A DNA stretch of 22,500 bases from contig CAUYUJ010019372.1 in the NCBI GenBank assembly GCA_963575745.1, positions 111,632 through 134,131 of the forward strand. The letters run 5' to 3'. Positions 1 to 8,483 of this stretch are shown one piece after another. A program made the translations under genes and the position numbers. This stretch comes from Prorocentrum cordatum (lineage: Eukaryota; Sar; Dinophyceae; Prorocentrales; Prorocentraceae). Each line of letters begins with the position of its first letter. Positions within the stretch are counted from its first letter, which is position 1. The notes beneath the pieces are model-generated. The model had not been told where the DNA came from. It ran no database searches and saw nothing but the letters and a program-made list of their open reading frames with translations.

Positions 1-745
1 GAGGAGCTGGTGATCCCGCCTCCTGACGCCACGAGCTCTGTCTCCGCGGCCTGCCCGAGAAAAAAAGGCCGACCACCCCAGCCGTGACTCCCCTCGGGGG
101 AGGCGCTGGGCTCCGCGAGAGCCCTCCGCCCCAGGGCCTCCTCGCAGGGCTGGAGCTGCACGCTGCCTCTCACGTTCGCTGTGCTCTCGCTGCCGTCCTG
201 CTGGCTGCGGCACGGAAGCCAAAAAAACGAGTGCGGCCCACGACGTCGCCCAAACACCGGCTCCAGCTCGGGCCCTGCCTCCTCGCACCTCGACCCTGGG
301 GCCCCGATCCCCAGGGGAGGAGCTGGTGACCCCCCTTCGACTAAACGCAAGAGTGACCCTGGGCAAGAGTGACCTTTGGTGCGCGGCTTCTTGGGGGGCC
401 GCGAGGGGACCGAACGCAAGCGCGCAAGACACTACTACAGCATCGCGTTCGGCGATCGGGGGAGCCCAATGGTCTCGCACCAAAGGTCACTCCGGCGAAG
501 GGTCACTCTTACGTGTCGTCGACCCCTGGCCGTGACCCCCCTGTCTGGGGAAACCAAGAGGTACCGGCACCATTGCTCCCCGGGCCTCTCTCGGGATGAG
601 CTCTGACCAGAATCTCGAGGCGAACCCAGCGGCGGCGACGAGGGCCTCCCGGGACGCCCAGAAGCGGGGAAAGCGAGGGGAACGCAGCGGCACCGGTACC
701 TTTTCCTCCTCTGACCCGTGGCCCGATCGCCGAGATCTGCGGAAC
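1..745. other. GC-rich intergenic DNA, no gene recognised
   Basis: Open frames exist on both strands but overlap one another in all frames, lack recognisable domains and look like GC-rich chance frames. The phrase GGAGCTGGTGA recurs near 4 and 321, and CAAGAGTGACC recurs at about 349 and 364, so this stretch holds old short duplications. The only organised structure is the fold-back at 334-525. Confidence 0.6.
334..525. repeat. imperfect fold-back (inverted repeat), ~50-bp arms
   Basis: The left arm (334-383) and right arm (476-525) are reverse complements. The inner 17 bp are perfect (367-383 against 476-492, core GACCTTTGGTGCG / CGCACCAAAGGTC). The next block, 346-360 against 499-513, matches at 14 of 15 positions. 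The loop is about 92 bp. No terminal duplication is obvious, so it could be a small decayed fold-back element or a local inverted duplication. Confidence 0.65.
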
Positions 746-877
746 AAACACACACACAACACAACACACACAATGCGGAAACAACCGCACGCACACACAC
801 ACACACACACGCACACGCACACACGCACACACGCACACACGCACACACGCACACACACACACGCACACACACACACA
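746..877. repeat. (CA)n / (CACG)n microsatellite
   Basis: About 130 bp of CA dinucleotides with regular CG interruptions (CGCACACACGCACACA pattern). It abuts copy 1 of the 184-bp interspersed repeat. Open frames running through it are Thr/His or Cys/Val low-complexity artefacts. Confidence 0.95.
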
Positions 878-1061
878 CTTCTTCCCGTGGGCGCGTGCGG
901 CTCGAGGTCGAGCCCCAGAGGAGCCCGCCCTTTCGCATGGACGCTGAAGGAGGCGCTGGCGGTCCCACGAGGACAGGGCGTGCCTCGAGAGGCACGGCGG
1001 CGCAAGGAAAAAACAGATGGAGCTCAGGCCGGCGCCTGCCCGCCAGGAGCCCGACGCTGCA
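878..1061. repeat. 184-bp interspersed repeat, copy 1
   Basis: Starts CTTCTTCCCGTGGGCG and ends GAGCCCGACGCTGCA. It matches 4060-4243 in the same orientation with about 5 differences, four or five of them clustered near 1029-1036. It follows a CA tract, whereas copy 2 precedes one. No protein domain is recognised in any frame. High identity implies a recent duplication or an active non-autonomous repeat family. Confidence 0.9.
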
Positions 1062-1864
1062 TCCCATACGTCGCCTTGGAGAATACAGTCCACGTACAGT
1101 CGAGGCGTTGACCTAAGGAACCCTAAATAAGGAACGAGGCCCCTTTTATCCATAAGTTAAACTTCGATTTCGCATCGAAAACCTAAGGAAAATCCAAGGC
1201 AAGCTGCGAAACAATCAAGGAGCACGGAGCCCCTCCCCAACGAAAAGGGTTCCTTCTTCAGGGCCCCGACTGTACGTTTCGTCGCCCTCTCGCGGCGGGA
1301 GCGTGTGGGTCACCCCCATCAGTATTCCATGCGTTCCGCACGCCGCCTCGCCTTCAGCGAGACCCCACGCAGTCCCAAAACACGACTGCCTGTTGTTCTC
1401 AGTCCGTGGTCTCGGAGTGTGTTGTTGCTGCCTCTTGTTCTCAGTCCGTGGTCTCGGAGTGTGCTGTTCAGTGGCCACGCCCATTGAAACGTCGAGCGTG
1501 AGCCACAGAAGCCATACAACTGGTTCTGCCTTTCCTGCAGAAGCTGACCATCCAGTCGTGCCACGCTACACGAGATTGGGTATGGTCCTTGGTTCCGCTG
1601 CGTGGGATACCAGCACTACAACTTGTTCTCCACCTCCCGTTGGCAACAATATTCCCTGAAAGGAATTCGTACGGCATCACAGACCCACACATCGCAATCG
1701 TGAACACGGATATCTTGATTGCAATGGGTGTGAATCGTCTTCATCGAGCGCTGCAAGACACCCAATTTCCCAGGTGGGCTGCTTGAGTTGTTCGTGTTCT
1801 TTCCCAATGCGCGAAGAAAATGATTGGCAGCCTGGATCCTCAATGGATATAATGGTGTCGGCAA
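1062..1864. other. unannotated, possibly decayed genic DNA
   Basis: Base composition is more balanced here than in the flanks, and several short frames are open (for example plus-strand 1589-1786 and minus-strand 1616-1864). None gives a recognisable domain and no splice structure can be defended. The one clear structure is the 42-bp tandem duplication at 1393-1463. Confidence 0.5.
1393..1463. repeat. tandem duplication, 29-bp identical core, period 42
   Basis: The block TTGTTCTCAGTCCGTGGTCT plus nine further bases occurs identically at 1393-1421 and 1435-1463, separated by a 13-bp spacer. It looks like a recent slippage or unequal-exchange duplication. Confidence 0.9.
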
Positions 1865-2557
1865 GTGGCGTCTACTAAGTCCATGACGGAATCATCAGTG
1901 TATGTACTTTGGTGTGCAACGGGAGTGTATGCGGGAAAAGAAGATCTTACACGGTCTATTTCTGCTCCAGGGGTTGCAGCGCGGTTACGAGAAGATATTC
2001 GGGACATCCGATATCCAGACCGAGGAGACGGAGGATGGCCCCGATATCACCTGCTGCGGAACCCCCTTGGGACGTTGTGTATGCTGACCGTTGCGACCGC
2101 GGAGACGGAGGCACAGGCGTTTGCGTTGGAGCCCCCGTTGGATAAATTTGCGGAGCCCGACTGCAACAACCTGCACCGAGGGTACCAACGCAAAGGGGGA
2201 GAGACAGAGGCCAGGTGGTGCGGCCGCGCCCTCACGCGGAACGTCGTCGGCCACCTGCTCGGCGTCGGGAGCCAGCGCAGTCTCGGTCGATGTGGGTCTC
2301 CAACTGACTACCTGCCAGACCACCCCAACCCAACCCGAAGACCCGAATTTCGGGTTGGGGGGGTACGGGTTCCACGCGTGTTTTCTCGATGTGTCCCGAC
2401 CCCCCCCCTACTAGAAATCGAGGGTAAATCTGAGCCTTCGGGTTGGGTTGGGGTGGTTTGGTGGGTGGTGACCAACGTCTTCCAGGGAGCTCGGGGCGAG
2501 TCCGACGCTGAGCGCCTTCGTCGTGAGCAGAGGCCGCAGCCTCCCGGGCACCCTTGA
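1865..2557 (+). CDS. orphan open frame, 230 codons, doubtful gene
   Basis: An ATG at 1865 opens a 230-codon frame ending near 2557. No family is recognised. The C-terminal third crosses the fold-back at 2319-2457, so that part is repeat-derived. The other two plus-strand frames are also open for long stretches across 1900-2410 and one has a Cys-rich stretch, so frame choice is not secure. I see no spliced leader, no clear intron and no codon signature that singles it out. It may be chance or a decayed exon. Confidence 0.15.
   Translation: MASTKSMTESSVYVLWCATGVYAGKEDLTRSISAPGVAARLREDIRDIRYPDRGDGGWPRYHLLRNPLGTLCMLTVATAETEAQAFALEPPLDKFAEPDCNNLHRGYQRKGGETEARWCGRALTRNVVGHLLGVGSQRSLGRCGSPTDYLPDHPNPTRRPEFRVGGVRVPRVFSRCVPTPPLLEIEGKSEPSGWVGVVWWVVTNVFQGARGESDAERLRREQRPQPPGHP
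2319..2457. repeat. fold-back with perfect 22-bp arms
   Basis: Arm 2319-2340 (ACCACCCCAACCCAACCCGA plus AG) is the exact reverse complement of 2436-2457, and the match extends imperfectly outward. The 95-bp loop holds a second small hairpin, CCCGAA-T-TTCGGG. The G/C-rich arms give strong strand asymmetry. Confidence 0.85.
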
Positions 2558-2593
2558 GGGGCTGGGGATCGTTCACCTCGGGAGGGCGGAGGC

Positions 2594-2650
2594 CCTCCTC
2601 CTCCTCCTCCTCCTCCTCCTCCTCCTCCTCCTCCTCCTCCTCCTCCTCCT
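2594..2650. repeat. (TCC)n microsatellite
   Basis: About 19 perfect TCC/CTC units. Poly-Leu or poly-Gly frames through it are artefacts. Confidence 0.97.
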
Positions 2651-2657
2651 AGGTGGA

Positions 2658-3391
2658 CCAACCAGCAGCTTCGAGGAAGGGTTGCGCGATCAAGTTCTGG
2701 CGTGCTGTGCCTCGTACAGGCCGTGCAGCATCGTTTCACCGTCGTGGAGTCGAGAAGCGATTGCAAGCTTCTTGGGTGATGCAGGCGAGGAAGCCAATGA
2801 TTGTATTCCAAGAAATGCGGGGGCGGATGGCAACAATACTGGTGATTGAATCTCTTCTTCGCTTTCATCCCTCGCTCCGTTTAATGTTCCGTGCGCAACC
2901 CGTGTGGACCAGTGCGAGACAGAAAGGCGGAACGCCGAGGTTCGCCGCCAAGGTGAGATCACGGCCAGGGCTACGCATGACTCGAGTGACCGCGCCTTCC
3001 AGGAGAACGGAGTGCAAGCCAACACATCGATGCGGGGGACGGGATCCAGCGGTGGCTCACGGCCGTCGCCAGGCTCGGGCGCGTCTGCGACTGCGACACC
3101 GATGCCACCACCTACGCTGGCGGGGAGCGGTGGCACGCTCGCGAACTTCAAGCGGATGCTTGTCGAATATCACTTCGGGCACATCTTCGAGCTGGAAGAT
3201 GGCAAGGAACTGCCGTTCACGCAAACGGTCGCGGGATCATGGGGTGCGCCGTTGAAATGTCCCAGATACTCTCCAAGCTATTCCAGAAACAGAAGATCGC
3301 GGAGCACAAGAAGAAGGAAGCGAAGATCGCCGAGCTTTGGAGGTACTATCAGAACCTGGCCTCAGTTGCCGCCGACGCTCAACTCGATGCA
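2658..3391 (+). pseudogene. putative decayed or intron-broken coding remnant
   Basis: One plus-strand frame reads from about 2658 to 3250 with a single in-frame TGA (2847-2849). Its product is Ser/Gly/Pro-rich and then less biased (…FKRMLVEYHFGHIFELEDGK… near 3150-3207). At about 3250 a neighbouring frame takes over with a Lys/Glu-rich helical stretch (LFQKQKIAEHKKKEAKIAEL), ending at TAG 3389-3391. The second part looks like a short coiled coil and is not expected from GC-rich noise. The TGA lies just before a pyrimidine-rich stretch (2851-2880) that ends in CAG at 2910-2912, so a ~70-nt intron is conceivable; the frame change at 3250 would need a second intron or an indel. Family unknown. 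A gene fragment, a processed pseudogene or chance are all possible. Confidence 0.3.
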
Positions 3392-4059
3392 TAGGGAGCT
3401 CAAGGGTTCATTCCGAACCCAATGGCGAGTTCGAAACATTATATATGCATGGCGCCCGTCTTGTTCGCAACATGTCAGAACATTGGCAGACAGTATTGTT
3501 GCAGGCATCTTCGCTCTCGAGAAAGTGATTGCACAGGTGTTAAGACAGCTTTCGGACCCTAGCCAAGGATGAGGGTCCTTTTGAACGGGTGGCTTTCCTC
3601 CGTCTCCCTCTTCCCCTCCCCTTCTCCCTCCCTGGTCCAACAGAAATCATGTGTCAGGATCGCCTCGCCTGTGCCCCGTTTTAGACGTTGATGCGGGCTG
3701 TCGAGCCCAACGCAGTCCTGGTGCGCACGACTCGTCCTAGGAAGTCTGTTGCAAGGCTCCTATGCACCACCCGTTCCCTCATCGCAGATGGCTCCTCCCC
3801 CCAACCACGGTGTGCCCTGGGGCCGTTGCGTTTCAGAGATATCGGTCTGACCCTACGAACGGGCTGAAGATCCACCCCGCTAATAACCACCCCGACGCGC
3901 GAAACCGCTAGTAAACGCACCCAGAGAATGAATCAAACAGGGCGAGATGTCTAGCAAACGCCAAAGGCCGATTGGCAAACGCCAATTGTGCGGTCCGGGT
4001 GCTTTTTCCTCTCTTGACCTGTCGCGCATTATATCAACGTCCAGCGCGGACGGACACAC
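3392..4059. other. no gene recognised
   Basis: Contains a pyrimidine-rich stretch (about 3594-3640) and an 11-bp direct repeat GCAAACGCCAA at 3954-3964 and 3975-3985 (period 21). Open frames are short and overlapping. No RNA gene is recognised. Confidence 0.5.
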
Positions 4060-4243
4060 CTTCTTCCCGTGGGCGCGTGCGGCTCGAGGTCGAGCCCCAG
4101 AGGAGCCCGCTCTTTCGCATGGACGCTGAAGGAGGCGCTGGCGGTCCCACGAGGACAGGGCGTGCCTCGAGAGGCACGGCGGCGCAAGGAAAAAACAGAT
4201 GGAGCTCAGGCTGGCAAGTGCCCGCCAGGAGCCCGACGCTGCA
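4060..4243. repeat. 184-bp interspersed repeat, copy 2
   Basis: Same orientation as 878-1061, about 97 percent identical, offset 3182 bp. The CA tract lies downstream here and upstream at copy 1. It is preceded by a short GGACACAC. Confidence 0.9.
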
Positions 4244-4384
4244 CACGCACACGCAAGCGCACGAGCGCACGCACATTCTCACACGCACACACACACACAC
4301 ACACTCACACGCGCACGCACGCGCACACGCACACGCACACGCACGCACGCGCGCACGCGCGCGCACACGCACACACGCGCACAC
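4241..4384. repeat. (CA)n / (CG)n mixed microsatellite
   Basis: CA dinucleotides interspersed with CGCG blocks, including alternating purine-pyrimidine runs (CGCGCACGCGCGCACACG) of the kind that can adopt Z-DNA. Low-complexity Thr/His/Arg open frames here are artefacts. Confidence 0.95.
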
Positions 4385-4398
4385 CGTGGAATCAGCGA

Positions 4399-4548
4399 GC
4401 GAAGAACTGTATACATAAACTTATTCGCTGTCGGGGACGGCTGGAAAGTTTATACCCCTACGGTGGCACCGTAGGGGTATAAACTTTCCAGCCGCCCAGG
4501 GACAGGCGCCCCCGACAGCGAAAACGTTTCTTTTATACCGTTCTTCGC
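4399..4548. repeat. nested 150-bp fold-back with perfect 28-bp core
   Basis: The core is a 57-bp near-palindrome: 4438-4465 is the exact reverse complement of 4467-4494, with one base between. A middle pair, CGCTGTCGGGG near 4425 and CCCCGACAGCG near 4510, and an outer pair, GCGAAGAAC at 4399-4407 and GTTCTTCGC at 4540-4548, also match, with a ~14-bp asymmetric insertion near 4495-4508. The whole region can fold into one long hairpin or cruciform. No open frame of note. Confidence 0.9.
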
Positions 4549-4566
4549 CCGTTATAATGGAAAGAA

Positions 4567-4590
4567 GAACACACGGAGCTCCGTGTATTC
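4567..4590. repeat. 24-bp near-perfect palindrome
   Basis: ACACGGAGCTCCGTGT (4571-4586) is self-complementary, and the flanks GAAC/ATTC extend it with one mismatched pair. It lies 18 bp after the fold-back. Confidence 0.8.
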
Positions 4591-5110
4591 CTCACTGCGT
4601 GGCCCTCTCGCAGGGCAACCACCCCTCCTCCCACCCCCGGGGGGCCTGGGTCGCCGCGCTGGCTCGAGGGCCCCTCGCCCAGAGGCGGCGGGTCCCTCAG
4701 CACCAGCGCCGCGCAGGCGGCGGCGCGCGCCGCGGCCAGCAGCGACCGGGCGGTCATGGCGCGGGCGGCACCCCGGGCAGGGGGAGGGAGAGAGAGAGAG
4801 AGAGGGAGAGGGAGATGGAGAGAGAGAGAGAGGGGGGCAGCGGAGGGGGACGATAAGGCAGGACAGCACAGAAGCCACCTGGGCAGAGATACCACACCCT
4901 TGCGGGGGAAGGGGGGGGGGGCGAGGCGCCCGAGGTTCGGTGGGAGGCGTCCGCAGGAGGCGCCTGCTGCAAGGCGGGGCCATGGTCGGGCCTGAGGGTT
5001 CAAGCAGGAGGGCGGCCATGCAGAACCGAGTCGCCCCCCCAGAATGATGTCCGCCGAGATCTGTGACGAATGCGCAGACTGCTCCGCGGATCTGCGGGAC
5101 ACGCTAAGTG
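4591..5110. other. GC-rich DNA with (GA)n, no gene recognised
   Basis: Contains a (GA)n/(GGGA)n microsatellite at 4781-4837 and a run of ten Gs at 4912-4921. Open frames on both strands are Arg/Gly/Pro-rich and overlap, with no domain seen. Confidence 0.6.
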
Positions 5111-5177
5111 TCCTCCTCCTCCTCCTCCTCCTCCTCCTCCTCCTCCTCCTCCTCCTCCTGATCCTCCTCCTCCTCCT
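5111..5177. repeat. (TCC)n microsatellite
   Basis: Pure TCC units to about 5159, then an interrupted continuation to 5177. Confidence 0.97.
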
Positions 5178-5389
5178 GCTTCGACGGCAACATCAATTCT
5201 GGGGCAGATCAATTCTGCAGTCGATCCCCTACTCGAATGGCGAGGCTGCGCGAGAAGGATGCGGGCCCCTTGCGCCCACGTCGGAGCCTTCTTCGGGCGG
5301 GGCTGGCCCCCTGAGGGGAGGGGAGGCTGGGCCGAGGTGGCAAGGATGCAAGACGGTGCCCTTCGGAAGGCTGCCCTCAGGACAGTCGG

Positions 5390-5640
5390 CTCCGACGGCA
5401 CCCACCGCCTCGGGAACCGATGTCCTAGGGCGACGACATCTATACATATCCACTGCTCCCTGGCGAGGCCCATCCTGAACCCAGCAGCTGTGTATACGCT
5501 GCGCCCTCCTGGCGTGGCCAGGAGGGCGTATGCACCACTCCTGGGTTCAGGATGGGCCTGGCCAGGGAGCAATGGATATGTATAGATTTCGTCGCCCGAC
5601 TCCGACTGCACCCACCGCCTCGGGAACCGATGTCCTGGGG
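5390..5640. repeat. 164-bp hairpin framed by 41-bp direct repeats
   Basis: Direct repeats 5390-5430 and 5600-5640 (CTCCGAC…CACCCACCGCCTCGGG…) differ at 2 of 41 positions and are exactly 210 bp apart. Between them, 5431-5484 and 5541-5594 are inverted with 3 mismatches in 54 bp. Inside this lies a second perfect 12-bp stem, CGCCCTCCTGGC (5502-5513) against GCCAGGAGGGCG (5517-5528), with a 3-nt loop. The layout (direct repeat, long hairpin, direct repeat) resembles a fold-back transposon with an unusually long flanking duplication, or a hairpin-RNA locus. Frames through the arms give near-identical peptides on both strands, as expected of an inverted repeat, and are not genes. Confidence 0.9.
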
Positions 5641-6559
5641 CCCCACGGGGCGGTGGATGCATATCGGTGGTTCAAACAGATGGGGTCCTGAGGGATGGGG
5701 CCCTAAGGATCGGAAGGGTGTCCAAGTGGTAAGTTTACGATGTTCGAGGCATCTCGTCTTATGTTGTTCCCATCGTACTTGAGGGCCACATCCCAGAAAA
5801 AATGTCGAGCACCCGGATGAGTGTCGAAACAGTGTCGGACGAGTGTCTCCCAGGGCCCGACACGTGAAAACCCTTGAATTTCGGTACTTTTTCTGGTGCT
5901 CGCAATTCTTTCTGGTGACCAGAGCTAGGAGTAAGTTGGAACATCATAAACCTCGTCCTCCGTGCCCGCCGCCTGCCCACACACCCGGCAAGTGCTCGGC
6001 GGACAGTCCGTCCGCCGCCGCCGCTGCCGTCGGAGGAAACGCGGAGCAGGGGAGAGTTCAGATCTAAAGCCTTAGGTCGGGCGTGCACCCATACACGGGG
6101 GAATGTTGGAGGAAAACTCAAAAAATACCCCACACATATTCAAATCCATACCAAGCGTCAAACAATTATACCAAAAATGGTCAAAGGAAGGTCCCTGGAC
6201 TAGTTTGACTATTTGGGAATCTTCCTCCTGTAGAGGGACAGGCCCGACTGAACTCAAGCCCTTCGAGACCCGTGTCGGGCAACTGGGAGAAAAGCGCGTC
6301 TGGCCCAGGCTGGGGCTCGATGGACTCTGCTGCACCACCCGCTGCGTGAAAGCGCCGTTCGGCAACCATGCGCTGCTGCCTGCAGCGCCAGAAAGTCGGG
6401 AAGCGCTTGCTGGCGCTGCTGCAGCCACTGCGGAGGAGAGGGGAGAAGGCCAAGCCTAATACCGAAGGGGCAAGGATGCAAGGGTAGCCTTGGAAAATTG
6501 CCCCATCCTTACTATCATGGTTGACTGTGTTTTCGGTCGGCACCTTGACGTTTTCGGTC
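5641..6559. other. no gene recognised
   Basis: Moderate GC with a more AT-rich island at about 6100-6190. Contains a short hairpin GGCGGAC…GTCCGCC (5998-6016), three GTGTC repeats near 5820-5850, and an inverted CAGCGCCA/TGGCGCTG near 6383-6416. Open frames are short and unrecognised. Confidence 0.5.
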
Positions 6560-6694
6560 CTGGCGTCTGGTCCTCCGTTTCTGCTGCCCGGGGCCGTTCT
6601 CGGGTAGATGCCGGTCCGCCTAAAATCAGTCCAGAATCGGTGCTGGCGCTTGGTCCTTCGTTTCGGCTGCCCGGGGCCGTTTTCGGGTAAATGC
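6560..6694. repeat. diverged tandem duplication, period 83
   Basis: 6560-6611 and 6643-6694 (both containing GCTGCCCGGGGCCGTT and a CGGGTA.ATGC end) match with about 7 differences in 52 bp. The intervening segment (GGTCCGCCTAAAATCAGTCC) is echoed at about 6698 and 6758, so the repeat family extends in degenerate form to about 6780. Confidence 0.75.
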
Positions 6695-6921
6695 GGGGTC
6701 CACCCAACATCAACCCAGAACGAAGCCCGCCCCCGTAATCAGTCCGGATATACCAGGCCCACCCAACATCGGTCCAGTCCGCCCAGCAAGTCGGTAACTC
6801 AGGGGCCGCGGGTGGAAACATCGAGCCGCAGCGGCACCACCACAGTCTGACATCTTCAAGGAGCGGGTCCTTTGGCGGCGCGCACAAGGGGGTGGAGGAG
6901 GAAGGAGAGCTTCTCAGGAGG

Positions 6922-6992
6922 CTGCTTCTTAGAAGGTGCCGGCCTTACATCTATAATATCTACAGATAAGGTCCGCGCTTTCTAAGAAGCAG
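6922..6992. repeat. fold-back with 26-bp arms
   Basis: Arms 6922-6947 and 6967-6992 match at 22 of 26 positions when inverted, outer ends CTGCTTCTTAGAA / TTCTAAGAAGCAG, with an AT-rich 19-bp loop. A third copy of the end motif, GCTTCTAAGAAGC (6997-7009), is itself palindromic. Confidence 0.8.
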
Positions 6993-7009
6993 GGGTGCTT
7001 CTAAGAAGC

Positions 7010-7446
7010 CCACCTCCCCCCGCCCCCCTCTGCGCGTGGCTGAATCCTGGAGGACGGGGGAAGCTGGCAGACTTTTGATGGCGCCGCTCCGGGGCACCTG
7101 GGACCCTCCAGCGGACTCGAGACCGTCGAGACGCTGCGGCAGGAACGATCCCTAACCCATCGAGAGGGGACCGAAGTTTGGAGGGCCAACCAATTGGAGG
7201 TAGGGGGTCCTCTCTGAAGATGCATCGAGCCAAGCCGTCCAGGTGGATAATCCCCACTGAAGACGAAGACCTGCGTGAAGCCACGCCTTCAATTTTACCA
7301 GGGTTCAGTTGCTCTTCTTCTATCCTCGATGAAGGAAGGCCTGGTCTCGCCCCAGGCTTCAAGACCCGGTTACTGCAAGACACGTTCGTTCGTGGCGAGC
7401 CGTGCCTAGCAAAGACCATCCTGGGCCCCGGTCTTCCGTCCCTTTA
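7010..7446. other. no gene recognised
   Basis: A frame on the plus strand is open from about 7178, but its long C-terminal part is microsatellite-encoded. The stretch around 7190-7235 (GGGGTCCTCTCTGAAGATGC…) resembles 13618-13662, so a weak interspersed repeat may be present. Confidence 0.4.
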
Positions 7447-7589
7447 CCTCCTCCTCCTCCTCCTCCTCTTCTTCCTCCTCCTCGTCCTCCCTCCTCCTCC
7501 CTCCTCCTCTTTATCCTCCCTCCTCCTCCTCCTCCTCCTCCTCCTCCTCTCCCTCCTCCGTCCTCCTCCTCCTCCTCCGCCACCTCGTA

Positions 7590-7640
<51 letters not shown>

Positions 7641-7712
7641 CTCATCCTCCTCGTCCTCGTCCTCTTCCTCCTCCTCCTCCTCCTCCTCCTCCTCCTCCTC
7701 CTCCTCCTCCTC
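7447..7712. repeat. (TCC)n with (TCCTCG)n hexamer block
   Basis: Pyrimidine-rich trinucleotide repeat with a regular hexanucleotide (TCGTCC) block at about 7591-7640, then pure TCC to 7712. Poly-Ser/Leu/Pro open frames here are repeat artefacts. Confidence 0.95.
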
Positions 7713-8483
7713 TAACTACAAAGGTCGCCCCGGCCTCGGCCAAGACGGCGTATACACAATGCCCGAGCCCACACCGGGCATGGCAAGGCGTAGCGGTGGT
7801 ACAGTCGGACCCAGGCCAGAAGGACATCCCTCGAAAACGTGAGACCCTCCGTCGGCCAAAACAAACAAAACATCCAACGGTACCCCCCCAGGATGCATCA
7901 TCATGTCCGACAAACACGAAGAACACTAGGTTACCTTCCCCAAACCGGCCTCGACCTTATGCCTGCGTCCGACTGTATGGCAGGTGCCTTCTGCGCAATA
8001 TGAACAGGTACGTTGGGCTCCCACCCCTGGAAAGCCAAAAAGGCTGTGGGGAAGCAGCAGCGACGCAAAAAAAATCCGAGCGCGCCGATCAATGCGGGAA
8101 GGTGAAGGTAAAAGGGCCAAACGGGCATGGACCTGCGTAGAAGGAGAATCGATAGAGAGGGGCTCACGGTCAGACACCTATTCCTCCCCATGCACCTTCT
8201 CCTCCACTCCTCGTCCCCATCCGTCATGTTCCACTCCTGCCCCTCGTCTTTCTGGGCCACCCTCTATTCGCAGAGGCTACCTGAGGGGAAGAGGCCCGAA
8301 ATTGCGCGCAGACTAGTCCCATCAGCTTTCTTTGGCGCGTGGGGTTTAAGGACGTGGCTTTCCGAACCACGTATTTCTCTCGGGGGAGGGCATCACTGCT
8401 ACTTCAACTTAGTCAACACCCCCTCCCCCTCTTGACGGGCGGCTGCCTAGCAGGAACCACGCAAGCACCGCCCCACACACCTG
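7713..8483. other. no gene recognised; downstream flank of the LINE
   Basis: The 3' side of the minus-strand LINE lies here, but no LINE tail, poly(A)/T tract or target-site duplication can be identified. A small hairpin, TGCCCG…CGGGCA, occurs near 7760-7781. Short minus-strand frames (for example 7926-8177) have a few Cys/His residues but no clear zinc-binding motif. Confidence 0.4.

Noticed and set aside
1909-2145. Cys-rich short frame as a zinc-finger transposase fragment
   Set aside because: Cysteine spacing fits no family I can name and no DDE-type motif follows.
7178-8140. 320-codon plus-strand frame
   Set aside because: The middle third is microsatellite, the ends have no family, and it overlaps equally long frames in other registers.
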